DNA from: Methanomassiliicoccaceae archaeon UBA370
Lineage (GTDB): Archaea > Thermoplasmatota > Thermoplasmata > Methanomassiliicoccales > Methanomethylophilaceae
DNA: 64,000 nucleotides
NCBI GenBank assembly: GCA_002505345.1
Contig: DAUY01000016.1
Location: 62,001-126,000 of the forward strand
Direction of reading: 5' to 3'
The notes below the pieces were generated by a model. That model did no database searches, had not been told where the DNA came from, and saw nothing but the letters and a program-made list of their open reading frames with translations. Below are positions 25,869 to 33,699 of the stretch, piece by piece (within the stretch, counting starts at the first letter, position 1; each line of letters opens with the position of its first letter). The position numbers and the translations under genes are program-made.

Positions 25869-26654
25869 TTACTCACCCCTTACAATGCTGTCCCACTCTT
25901 CCCTTACCTTCTTCCAGTCGTATCCGGCAAGGATCTTGTCGGCGATCGGGGGTGTCTGGGCAGCCTTGTCGGAATAAATTCCGAGGTCGTACGAGTTGGC
26001 GTACTCCCTGTTGACCGCACCGCCGCATCCCATGAATGGGATGTTCAGGCCTTTGGCCATGAATCCGGCCGCGATCCTCGGGAAAGCGGACATCGTCGTG
26101 GTCATGAGCGCGGTTCCGGAAACGAACAAGGGCTTGACCTCATTGGTCTTGGCTATGACGTCAGCGACAGGGACATCTCTTCCCATGTCTATGACGTCGT
26201 ATCCGGAAGCCCTGGTCATGATGACCGCGATGTTCTTTCCGATGTCGTGGGGGTCTCCCTCGGCAGCGTGCATTATGACGGTGGCCTTCGCCTTCATCTT
26301 TCCGCCTTCGAGCTTCTTCTCCGCAAGGGCGATTCCGATCTCCATGGTCTTTGCGGCCAACATGATCTCGGGCAGGTAGTACACGTGCTCTGCGTAAAGC
26401 TTCGCGACGATGTCCATTCCTGCAACAAGGCCCTCGTTGATAACGTCGAGCGGCTTCTTCTCCTTCAGGGCTTCGTTGACGGCGGGCCCTACGGTCTTAA
26501 ACCTCATATAGAGTACCTCTTCCGCGACCTTTTTAAAAACGGGGTCATGCGGGAGCATCTCTTTAGCCATCTCTTCCGGGGTGGCCGCGACCTGCTGGTC
26601 GACATCATAGCGCCTCAGTATTTTGCTGAAGTCTACTCCTTTGCTGCTAAGCAT
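25869..26654 (-). CDS. mtaC: methanol corrinoid protein MtaC
   Basis: The 261-residue methyl carrier. It has an N-terminal four-helix cap domain (to about residue 115), then a B12-binding Rossmann domain with HAAEGDPHDIGK, where His136 is the lower cobalt ligand, VIDMGRDVPV, SGTALMTTTM and GCGGAVNREYA. MtaC shuttles the methyl group from MtaB to MtaA, which makes methyl-CoM; mtaA is not in the window. The ATG follows GGGAGG, and a hairpin lies just before it. mtaC-mtaB form an operon divergent from the cobW/ramA operon. Confidence 0.96.
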   Translation of the reverse strand: MLSSKGVDFSKILRRYDVDQQVAATPEEMAKEMLPHDPVFKKVAEEVLYMRFKTVGPAVNEALKEKKPLDVINEGLVAGMDIVAKLYAEHVYYLPEIMLAAKTMEIGIALAEKKLEGGKMKAKATVIMHAAEGDPHDIGKNIAVIMTRASGYDVIDMGRDVPVADVIAKTNEVKPLFVSGTALMTTTMSAFPRIAAGFMAKGLNIPFMGCGGAVNREYANSYDLGIYSDKAAQTPPIADKILAGYDWKKVREEWDSIVRGE

Positions 26655-26668
26655 ATTGTTTTTCCTCC

Positions 26669-26682
26669 CAGGCTTTCGCCTG
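26669..26682 (-). promoter_or_regulatory. GNRA-loop hairpin in the mtaCB leader
   Basis: On the minus strand CAGGC-GAAA-GCCTG forms a five-pair stem with a stable tetraloop, ending next to the GGGAGG ribosome site of mtaC. A TATA element (ATTTATAC, about 26704-26712) would start the transcript close to the 5' side of the hairpin, so the mRNA begins almost directly with it. It may protect the highly expressed message or gate initiation. Confidence 0.4.
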
Positions 26683-27088
26683 TGATTTTAGTATTCTGCT
26701 GAGGGTATAAATGTAGTTTCGTGGATGGATGATTAATCCTTATTCATACATCGCTAGATATCTATTGACTCATATATATTTAGCATCGGCGTTAATGAAT
26801 TTCCTTATAAATATTTCCCTGAAAAAAACATAGCCAGCATGTTAGATATATATTGCACACATGCGCACGCGTACGTTATGTAATGATATACTGTATCAAG
26901 CGTAACGGGACTTCAACCTCGGTTCGCAACATATCATGCTTCGGTCTTCCGCATACAGATATATTTAATGATTTTTTTAACATGAAATTCTAAATCTGTG
27001 TTACTCGCCCATTGTTTCGGCTGTATTGCCCATGTCCGACGATGGTCCTTGGTAAATGCATAAATAACATCCGCCCAGTTCACCTAAT
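26683..27088. promoter_or_regulatory. A+T-rich divergent control region between mtaCB and cobW-ramA operons
   Basis: About 400 bp without a gene. It contains the mtaC TATA box at its left end, the cobW TATA box (CATAAATA, about 27059-27067, some 24 nt before the ATG) at its right end, and several further A+T blocks. One imperfect inverted repeat, TGATA-N5-TATCA, is at 26884-26898. The length is unusual for this compact genome and suggests regulator binding. No RNA gene was recognised. Confidence 0.45.
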
Positions 27089-27676
27089 ATGTATGTTTAT
27101 ATTCTGGGCGGATTCCTCGGAAGCGGGAAAACCAGCCTGTTGATGAGGCTAGCGTCCATGTATATCGAAAGGAAATTACGCGTGGCGCTTCTTGTGAACG
27201 AATCGGGAGAGGTCGGCGTGGACGGCGCGACACTCAAGGCCGAAGGGTACGATGCGATCGAACTGCCCAACGGATGCATCTGCTGCTCCCTCTCGGGAAC
27301 CCTTCAGAACGCGCTTCGAAACATCAAAAGCGACATTGATCCCGACATAATCATCATCGAACCGACGGGACTCGCCCTGCCGCACAAAGTGAAGGAGCTT
27401 GTGCGTATTTCCATGATAGATCCCGAGGGGTGCTTCATAATAGGAATAGTGGACGTGCAGAGATTCGACGACCTGATAAAGAAGAAGGAAGAGTTCTTCA
27501 AAAGGCAGATGCACGGCAGCGACTTCATACTTATCAACAAGAGCGACCTCGCCGACCCCCAGAGGATGGACGAGATAAAGAGATGGATGTCCTCCGAATT
27601 CCCCGAAAAGCCCCTTCTGTCCATCTCTGTCAAGACGGGCGAGAACCTGGACAAAGTATACGAGATGATGAAATGA
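27089..27676 (+). CDS. CobW/P47K-family GTPase, short form
   Basis: A 195-residue G3E GTPase. The Walker A is GGFLGSGKTSLL, the metal-binding CxCC motif is NGCICCSLSGTL, the switch/Walker B is IIIIEPTGLALP, and the guanine motif is INKSDLAD. These proteins deliver or insert metals (Zn, Co, Ni, Fe). The usual CobW C-terminal domain is missing, which makes it a minimal GTPase. The stop overlaps the ATG of the His-rich protein (ATGA), and ramA is next, so a role in metallating or reactivating methyltransferases is the natural inference. Confidence 0.88.
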   Translation: MYVYILGGFLGSGKTSLLMRLASMYIERKLRVALLVNESGEVGVDGATLKAEGYDAIELPNGCICCSLSGTLQNALRNIKSDIDPDIIIIEPTGLALPHKVKELVRISMIDPEGCFIIGIVDVQRFDDLIKKKEEFFKRQMHGSDFILINKSDLADPQRMDEIKRWMSSEFPEKPLLSISVKTGENLDKVYEMMK

Positions 27677-28251
27677 AACAGCAGGAAAACGATGGGCACA
27701 AGAGCGAGGAGCATGAGAACTCGATCGAAGAGGCGGGCGGTGCGGCAGTGGGCTTCACCGGAAGCATAACGGGATTCAACGCGGACGCCCAGGCAAGGAT
27801 GGCGGATGCGCTCTTGAAAATAGGTAAATGGGTGGGCGGCGAGTCCGGCGTACTACTGGGGCACATCAAGTGCGCGATATACCGCGAGGACGGCTCCGGC
27901 GTGACTATGAACCTCATCGACATGGACAACGGCGTCGAGATACACGGCACTTTGGAACCGTCGGAGAAGGTCTCCTTCACCCTGATGTGCGCCGTCCTGG
28001 ACGTGGACCCCGCAGAGCTGGACCATGAGATGCACCATGTGCTCGAAGATGCCTGCCTGGACATGGAGCTGGAGCATCACGATTGCCACTGCCATGACCA
28101 TGAGCACGGGCATGAGGATCCCCATGAGCACGGCAACGGTCATGAACATCATCACGGCCACGGCCATGAGGGCCACCACCATCACGATGACGACGACGAG
28201 AGCTGCGAGCACCGCGGAGGGTGCTGCAACCACAGAGATCATCATCATTGA
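27673..28251 (+). CDS. histidine-rich putative metal-handling protein
   Basis: The first part of this 192-residue protein is a folded domain without a family I can name (FTGSITGFNADAQARMADALL, VLLGHIKCAIYREDG, MDNGVEIHGTLEPSEKVSFTLMCAVLDVDP). The last 58 residues carry 24 His plus several Cys and Asp in HxH and HGHEH patterns, as in HypB, SlyD, CooJ and zinc-chaperone tails that store Ni, Zn or Co. It overlaps the CobW GTPase gene and is 28 bp before ramA. It could hold Zn for MtaB or Co for corrinoid synthesis; that is inference. Confidence 0.65.
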   Translation: MKQQENDGHKSEEHENSIEEAGGAAVGFTGSITGFNADAQARMADALLKIGKWVGGESGVLLGHIKCAIYREDGSGVTMNLIDMDNGVEIHGTLEPSEKVSFTLMCAVLDVDPAELDHEMHHVLEDACLDMELEHHDCHCHDHEHGHEDPHEHGNGHEHHHGHGHEGHHHHDDDDESCEHRGGCCNHRDHHH

Positions 28252-28279
28252 AAACCATTTAAAAAGAGGAGGAAAAACA

Positions 28280-29893
28280 ATGGAATACGGAATATCTCTG
28301 GATTTAGGGACAAGCGGCTTCAGGGCCCACGCTGTGGACTTGAAAACACAAAAGATCCTGTCTACGTCGATCACGGAATGCCATCCGCTGCCCGGCGCCA
28401 ACATAATGGACCACCTGACCTTCAGCATAAGGGTAGGGCAGGATGTGGCGCACAACATCGTCGTCGATACTGTGAACAAGCTCATCAAGACACTCGGCAT
28501 AGATCTCAAGGACGTTGTCCGGATGAGTATCTGCGGCAACCCCATCCAGCTCTCGCTGGCGCAGAACATTCCGGTAGAAGATCTCGCCTTCGCGGGAGAG
28601 AACGCCAAAAGGGTCAGGGGAATTAAGGAACAGAAGAGGGACGCCGGCGTGTTCAGCGCCGTCGCCTGCGGGTTCGACGTCCCTGACAAGACCGAACTTT
28701 ACGTCCCGCCGGCCATAAGGCACGAGATAGGGGCAGATGCTCTGGCCATGATGTACAAGAGCGGCTTCCTGGACCAGAAGGAGAACTGCCTCGTCACGGA
28801 CTACGGCACCAACGCCGAGATGGCGCTGAAGGTGGGGGACGACATCTACACCGGGTCTGCCGCGGCCGGGCCGGCCATGGAGGGGCAGTCCATAGAGTGC
28901 GGCATGCTTGCCGCCCCGGGCGCGATAAGCGACCTGGAATACGATTTCCAGTGGGTATGCAAAGTCCTCGACGATGACCTCATCCCTCGGAACGGCGACA
29001 GGTTCGACTTCAGCCTCGGCGTCATGTCCGAAGAGGGGCCGATGCACGGCAAGGCCGTAGGCATAACCGGCACCGGCGTCATAGCGGCAGTGGCTGTGGC
29101 CAAGGAAAGCGACCTTTGGAAAAAAGGCAGGCTGACGACCGAGGACGGCAAGATGCACCTGCAGGACGGCGTATTCATCACCAGCAACGACATCTCCGAG
29201 GCGATGAAGGCCATAGGCGCCATGAGGGCGGGCCACTTCACGCTTCTGGAGCATGCCGGCATAAAGTTCGGGGACCTCAAGACGATGTATATGTGCGGAG
29301 CGTCCGGTACGTACGTCGATGCCGTAAAGGGCAGGGACGTCGGTCTGCTGCCGCCCACGTGCGACAACATCTTCCAGTACGGGAACACTTCACTGGCGCT
29401 TTCCACCGACCTCCTGATGAACCCCGAGCTTCTCGACGAGCTGCAGGAGACGGCCAACAGCATCCGCGCAAACCACATCATGTTCGCCGGCGACAAGATA
29501 TTCGAGCAGATATACGTCCAGGAGCTTGCGTACTGCGAGGAGGGCATGAGCATGACCAAGTACAACGATAACAACGTCGCCGCAGGTCTGCAGGCGCTCC
29601 CCAAGCCCACCGGTCACCCGAAGGTCACGCGCGTATCGATGCGTGACATCGCAGACCTGGGAGAGAGGGGCCTGTACATCCTTCACGAGATCGGTACGGA
29701 CCTCGTCGGCAAGATGGAGGGCTGCACCGGGTGCAAGAAGTGCGAGCACGAATGCCCCGAGAACGCGTTGACCGTAAGCAAGGACAAGACGATCACCGTG
29801 AAGACCAAGAACTGCCTCGGAACGGCATGCTACAGATGCCAGTACGTCTGTCCCGAGAAGGTCATGCAGTTCGACTCCCTAAGGCTGTCGTGA
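28280..29893 (+). CDS. ramA: RamA-type corrinoid protein reductive activase
   Basis: RamA uses ATP and low-potential electrons to reduce Co(II) corrinoid proteins back to Co(I). The 537-residue product has the N-terminal ASKHA fold (YGISLDLGTSGFRAHAVDL; VTDYGTNAEMAL; GTGVIAAVAVA) and a C-terminal pair of [4Fe-4S] motifs (CTGCKKCEHECP and CLGTACYRCQYVCP; the second is slightly irregular). The GGAGG before ATG 28280 fixes the start; a longer frame reaching upstream overlaps the His-rich gene and is rejected. With MtaBC as the only methyltransferase nearby, MtaC is its likely client. Confidence 0.93.
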   Translation: MEYGISLDLGTSGFRAHAVDLKTQKILSTSITECHPLPGANIMDHLTFSIRVGQDVAHNIVVDTVNKLIKTLGIDLKDVVRMSICGNPIQLSLAQNIPVEDLAFAGENAKRVRGIKEQKRDAGVFSAVACGFDVPDKTELYVPPAIRHEIGADALAMMYKSGFLDQKENCLVTDYGTNAEMALKVGDDIYTGSAAAGPAMEGQSIECGMLAAPGAISDLEYDFQWVCKVLDDDLIPRNGDRFDFSLGVMSEEGPMHGKAVGITGTGVIAAVAVAKESDLWKKGRLTTEDGKMHLQDGVFITSNDISEAMKAIGAMRAGHFTLLEHAGIKFGDLKTMYMCGASGTYVDAVKGRDVGLLPPTCDNIFQYGNTSLALSTDLLMNPELLDELQETANSIRANHIMFAGDKIFEQIYVQELAYCEEGMSMTKYNDNNVAAGLQALPKPTGHPKVTRVSMRDIADLGERGLYILHEIGTDLVGKMEGCTGCKKCEHECPENALTVSKDKTITVKTKNCLGTACYRCQYVCPEKVMQFDSLRLS

Positions 29894-29904
29894 TAAACGG
29901 TTTT

Positions 29905-29930
29905 GGGCGGGGCCGGCCCCGCCCTTTTTT
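29905..29930. terminator. strong hairpin terminator after ramA
   Basis: GGGCGGGG and CCCCGCCC pair perfectly around CCGG, then T6. It lies between ramA and the convergent ABC-transporter operon, so it likely serves ramA on the plus strand and may also act on the other side. Confidence 0.75.
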
Positions 29931-30724
29931 CATTTACCGCCGTTCAGGGCCTCGGCGTGCACGGCAGGCCTGACATTCTCGTCCTCCAGCTCCGTAAGTA
30001 TCTGCTTGCGCAGCCTGATGAACTCGGGCGAAGCGCGGTCCCTGGGCCGCGGAATGCCTATGTCCACGATGTCCTTGATGCTGGCAGGACGCTTGGTAAG
30101 GACGACTATCCTGTCTGAAAGATAAACGGCCTCGTCGACCGAGTGGGTCACGAACAGGATCGTAGTGTCCGTCTTCTCGACTATCCTCAGCAGCTCGCCC
30201 TGCATGATGTTGCGCGTCTGGGCGTCCAACGCGCCGAACGGCTCGTCCATGAGCAGCACGTCGGGCTTGGTAACAAGGGCCCTTGCGATGCCCACGCGCT
30301 GCTTCATACCTCCGCTGAGCTCATGGACACGATGGTCCTCGAAACCTTCGAGGCCGACCGCCCTGATGTAGCGTTCGGCGGTCTTCCTGCGCTGCTCCGC
30401 CGGGACGCCGGCGATCTCCAGGCCGAACTCGACATTCTTCCTTACAGAACGCCAAGGGAACAGTGCGAACTCCTGGAACACCATGCCTCTGTCGGGGCCT
30501 GGCCCGGTGCACTTCTTCCCGCCTATCGACACTTCTCCGGAGGACGGCTCCATGAGCCCTGCTATAAGCCTGAGCAGAGTCGTCTTTCCGCATCCCGAGG
30601 GACCGACTATGGATATAAGCTCGCCCTTCTGGATCTCCAGAGAGAAATCCTCCAGGGCCACGGTCTCCTGTTCATCGGTCTTGTAGACCTTCCTCAGATG
30701 ATTGATAACGATCTTCTCGCTCAT
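29930..30724 (-). CDS. ABC transporter ATP-binding protein, nitrate/sulfonate/taurine type
   Basis: A 264-residue importer ATPase: Walker A GPSGCGKTTLL, Q-loop MVFQEFALFPW, signature LSGGMKQRVGIARAL, Walker B VLLMDEPFGALD and the H-loop LFVTHSVDEAVYL. It belongs to the SsuB/TauB/NrtD group. Its ATG overlaps the stop of the permease gene. Together with the permease and binding protein it forms a three-gene operon reading away from the AdoMet decarboxylase-like gene. Confidence 0.92.
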   Translation of the reverse strand: MSEKIVINHLRKVYKTDEQETVALEDFSLEIQKGELISIVGPSGCGKTTLLRLIAGLMEPSSGEVSIGGKKCTGPGPDRGMVFQEFALFPWRSVRKNVEFGLEIAGVPAEQRRKTAERYIRAVGLEGFEDHRVHELSGGMKQRVGIARALVTKPDVLLMDEPFGALDAQTRNIMQGELLRIVEKTDTTILFVTHSVDEAVYLSDRIVVLTKRPASIKDIVDIGIPRPRDRASPEFIRLRKQILTELEDENVRPAVHAEALNGGK

Positions 30725-31611
30725 TCTATCCCCATCCTTCTTGTTATGACCTTATGCAGATAGTCGGCGAGGCTGGTCGTCAGTATTCCGAGGATTGCGA
30801 TTATGACTATGCCCGCGTAGACGTTGGGCCAGTACCCCATCTGCGCCTGTATGCTGATGAAGTATCCGACGCCTCCTCCGAACGATGCGTACAGCTCGGA
30901 GGCAACTATGCACATCCACCCGACCCCCATGCCTATGCGGAGGCCGTTCATTATGTATGGCACCGCAGCGGGGAGCATCACCTTTACAAATGTCTGGACC
31001 TTGGTCGCCCCGAGCGTTTTGGCCGCATCGACCCAGTTCGGATCGATCTTCTTCACGCCGAACATCGTATTGGTCAGCACCGGGAAGAAAATACCCACGA
31101 ACACCACGAGGATCGGCCCCCACGTGTAACCTACCGTGAAGAGGAATATCGGAGCCCATGCTATGGGGGCGATGGGCCTGAGGGCCTCCAGGGTCGGAGA
31201 CGAGAACTCTTTCAAAGTGTCGGAGTAACCGAGGAGTAGGCCGAACGGAACCGCTATCGCCAACGCGATCAGCAGCCCGGCGAAGAACCTCTCGAGACTT
31301 ATGCTCATGTGGCCCCACATGGTCATCCCGGAGATCGAATCCCCGTTCTGGAACAGGAACACCAGCGCCTCCCAGGTCGTCTGCGGCGTGGGTATCGCCG
31401 GATTGTCGAGAAGCAGCGACAGGTTCCACCATATCAGGACGAACACCACCAGCGATACGAAGGCGATTATACCTTTCCTGAGCATGCGGTGGCGTCTGTT
31501 GTCCTTATCATAAACGAAATATTTCGACGGCGAATTCATTGCGTCCAAGATGATGATGGCGATTATGACGCAGACTGCACATAAGATTATAAAAATCGAT
31601 TGCAACTCCAT
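30721..31611 (-). CDS. ABC transporter permease, SsuC/TauC type
   Basis: A 296-residue permease with about six to seven helices and the cytosolic coupling motif AAKTLGATKVQTFVKVMLPAAVPYI (EAA loop form) that contacts the ATPase. It has a somewhat long N-terminal extension of one extra helix. The start lies four bases after the binding-protein stop. Substrate class (sulfonate, taurine, nitrate, thiamine-precursor or similar) cannot be resolved from sequence. Confidence 0.9.
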   Translation of the reverse strand: MELQSIFIILCAVCVIIAIIILDAMNSPSKYFVYDKDNRRHRMLRKGIIAFVSLVVFVLIWWNLSLLLDNPAIPTPQTTWEALVFLFQNGDSISGMTMWGHMSISLERFFAGLLIALAIAVPFGLLLGYSDTLKEFSSPTLEALRPIAPIAWAPIFLFTVGYTWGPILVVFVGIFFPVLTNTMFGVKKIDPNWVDAAKTLGATKVQTFVKVMLPAAVPYIMNGLRIGMGVGWMCIVASELYASFGGGVGYFISIQAQMGYWPNVYAGIVIIAILGILTTSLADYLHKVITRRMGIE

Positions 31612-31615
31612 TGTA

Positions 31616-32809
31616 TCAACTCCTCAGCGCGTTTATGGACGAGGAAACCACGGGCGGGGAACCGACGAACCCTATGCTCGCATGGCCCGACAGCAGCGCG
31701 TTCATGACGTCCCCTCCGGCCGCGAACGGTCCCAACAGTTCGATCTCTATCCCGTAATCTTCGAAGAAGCCCTGCGCTATCCCGACGTGGAGGGCAATCT
31801 GGTGTATGTCTGACGCCAGGTACGCGACGCCGATGTGCGTCAGGGCGCCGCCGTAGTATCCAAGATCTCCCGGCTCCTTGACACCGCCCTCTTCGTTCAG
31901 CGCCTCGGCGAGGTACTGCTCGTTCACGAGATGCTCGGTGAAGGCCTGCGATGAATCGTATCCTGCTTCGGTCAGCGTGCTCTGCTGCACTATGTTCAGG
32001 GACTTGTAAGTGTCCACGACTTCGGCCAGCTGTTCAGCCAGGTCTCCCAGCTCATAGGCGTAGGTGATGTTGGCCAGCGCCGCCTCGGCCACTTCGTCGG
32101 ACATCGGCGTCGCCGAAGACGAAGCGGGGGTGCCGATATTTTTCGTTATCTCGAGAAGCTCGTCGTGGGTTTCGGAATCTTCAGGCAATGCATCCGTTAC
32201 CCACTGCACCGACAGCATGTAGGCCGCCAGGAACCTTTCGGTGGCGTTACCGTTGCCGGAAAGGAACGAATTGTTGGCAGCGACAACGCAGCAGGGGTGT
32301 CCCTGCCAGTAGTCGCTTGTGGTCATCAGCTCGACGCAAAGGGCATTGTTCACCGCCACGGCGTAGTGGGGCTCCCATGCTATGCCTCCGTCTATGCTGT
32401 CGTCTGTAGTGATCTTGTTTATCATCTGCCCGGGGGCGACCTGTGTCCAGTAGACGGCATCATCCGCCGCCGTACCGTATTGGACGAAATTGAGGCCCAG
32501 GTCCTCTTTGACAATATCCATCAATATCATATGCTGTATGGACGACGGTCCGGGCGTCATGAACACCTTTCCCACCCAAAGGTCCGGATTCACAGCGGTG
32601 AGGACGCCTTCCACCGTCTCGGTCATATCGGCCAGGTTCTCGGTGTCCGCCCTGATGAAGATTCCGGATCCGTCGTTGTTGACCCTTGCGAGTATCGATA
32701 CGGATTCTTTCTCGGGATCTTCCATAGACAGCACCATACCGGACGCGGAGAGAAGTACGATCAGTATCCCTACTGCTCCCCATATTTTGTAATTCCAGTT
32801 TAGGCTCAT
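31616..32809 (-). CDS. ABC substrate-binding protein, NMT1/SsuA-like, apparently circularly permuted
   Basis: A 397-residue lipid-side protein with an N-terminal membrane anchor (residues 8-28). The normal order of an SsuA/NMT1 protein is YLxxDxHxAxxVAxxxGFF...GGDxMxALxxGxxxIGFVG..., then the GSGI.. strand, PGxxSIQHM, WEPhxxxA and HPCCVV. Here the last set comes first (VNNDGSGIF at 43, TPGPSSIQHM at 85, WEPHYAVAV at 145, HPCCVVA at 171). The first set is at the C-terminus (YLASDIHQIALHVGI from 330 to FVGSPPVVSS at 381, stop at 397). ATG 32809 is chosen; a TATA box sits about 27 nt before it. Confidence 0.8.
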   Translation of the reverse strand: MSLNWNYKIWGAVGILIVLLSASGMVLSMEDPEKESVSILARVNNDGSGIFIRADTENLADMTETVEGVLTAVNPDLWVGKVFMTPGPSSIQHMILMDIVKEDLGLNFVQYGTAADDAVYWTQVAPGQMINKITTDDSIDGGIAWEPHYAVAVNNALCVELMTTSDYWQGHPCCVVAANNSFLSGNGNATERFLAAYMLSVQWVTDALPEDSETHDELLEITKNIGTPASSSATPMSDEVAEAALANITYAYELGDLAEQLAEVVDTYKSLNIVQQSTLTEAGYDSSQAFTEHLVNEQYLAEALNEEGGVKEPGDLGYYGGALTHIGVAYLASDIHQIALHVGIAQGFFEDYGIEIELLGPFAAGGDVMNALLSGHASIGFVGSPPVVSSSINALRS

Positions 32810-33011
32810 GCCGATTGCTAGCCGATTTTTGAATATAAATGTTTTGAATTTTATCACTTTTTGGATTCTTTTTTACAATGAGGTTAATTAGATGCGTAAC
32901 GTTCCTTTGATGAAAAATAACACTGGCCTTCTAAGGAAACGCTCAAGCTATTCGAAATAATAATTGACACGAAAAGGAAAAATGTGTCTCTCTGTAAGGA
33001 GAGAAAGGGGT

Positions 33012-33437
33012 TTAGATGTCCCTGAAGGACACGGAGTACTGCATCTTTTTGGCACCGAAGTATTCCTGCGTGAACTTGGCGGAATCTTCGGGTCCGAACT
33101 CCCTGCAGGAGAATATGTCTATGAACGCGCGGTCGGTGTCCTCTGCGAAGTGGCCGGATATCATAGAGGTCTCTATGAGCTGCACGAGGGAGTATCCCTG
33201 TACTTTGGGCTCGTCTCCGAAGAACACCACCTGGGGTTCGCCGTATCTTTTCATGTTGATGTGCTTTGCGAGATCGATGGCGAACTGGGCGATGTGCTCT
33301 TTGCTTGCGATCTTGGAGTGGTCGCATTCTCCGAGGTCGATCGATACGAGCAGCCCCCAGAGCTTCTCGCCGTTGTATTTCTTGATTGCCTCCTCGTCGC
33401 TGAGGAGCTTACCGGAATAGGGACTCATTGTGTACAT
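33012..33437 (-). CDS. S-adenosylmethionine decarboxylase-like protein (SpeH family)
   Basis: At 141 residues with the pattern SMISGHFAED...AFIDIFSC, this aligns with the pyruvoyl AdoMet decarboxylases of SpeH type (S-H-I-S-I-H, then Y-V-D-V-F-T-C). The Ser that becomes the pyruvoyl group (Ser91), the processing His (His96) and the catalytic Cys (Cys111) are all in place. The Glu usually preceding the serine at the cleavage site is Thr90. AdoMetDC supplies decarboxylated AdoMet for polyamine synthesis, but no other polyamine gene is near. A GAGG site precedes ATG 33437. Stop TAA. Confidence 0.6.
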   Translation of the reverse strand: MYTMSPYSGKLLSDEEAIKKYNGEKLWGLLVSIDLGECDHSKIASKEHIAQFAIDLAKHINMKRYGEPQVVFFGDEPKVQGYSLVQLIETSMISGHFAEDTDRAFIDIFSCREFGPEDSAKFTQEYFGAKKMQYSVSFRDI

Positions 33438-33450
33438 TTTAATTCCTCAC

Positions 33451-33480
33451 AACGGGGATTGGTTTCCCGTTAAACGGGGT
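33451..33480 (-). promoter_or_regulatory. repeats and hairpin in the AdoMetDC-like gene leader
   Basis: AACGGGG occurs twice (33451-33457 and 33474-33480) and CCCGTT (33466-33471) lies between, so either copy can pair with it. This could form two alternative stem-loops in the 5' leader of the minus-strand gene, whose TATA box (ATTATTTAAG, near 33515-33525) would give a leader of about 60 nt. The remaining 33481-33670 stretch shows no gene. Confidence 0.3.
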
Positions 33481-33699
33481 AAAATGTTTCTATATTTCAA
33501 ACAATGCCCGGGCTTAAATAATCGGGGCTTCGGAATAATTACACCCAGCAATCCGTATTGTCGAGTGGGGGACACTCGAAGTTTTCAGAGACAAAATGAG
33601 GCTTTCTATGACTATTTTTCCATTTTTCGTAACGTCCCTCCCGCCCGCCGCGGACCCACAGAAAAATCCGATTTATACAGGTAACAACATGGCGTATCC

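Noticed and set aside
26884..26898. Inverted repeat TGATA-N5-TATCA in the mtaC/cobW spacer
   Set aside because: Too short and A+T-rich to separate from chance; kept only as a note in the regulatory region.
28025..28279. Longer ramA reading frame starting upstream
   Set aside because: It overlaps the His-rich gene on the same strand and gives an implausible Met/Thr-rich lead; GGAGG before 28280 fixes the start.
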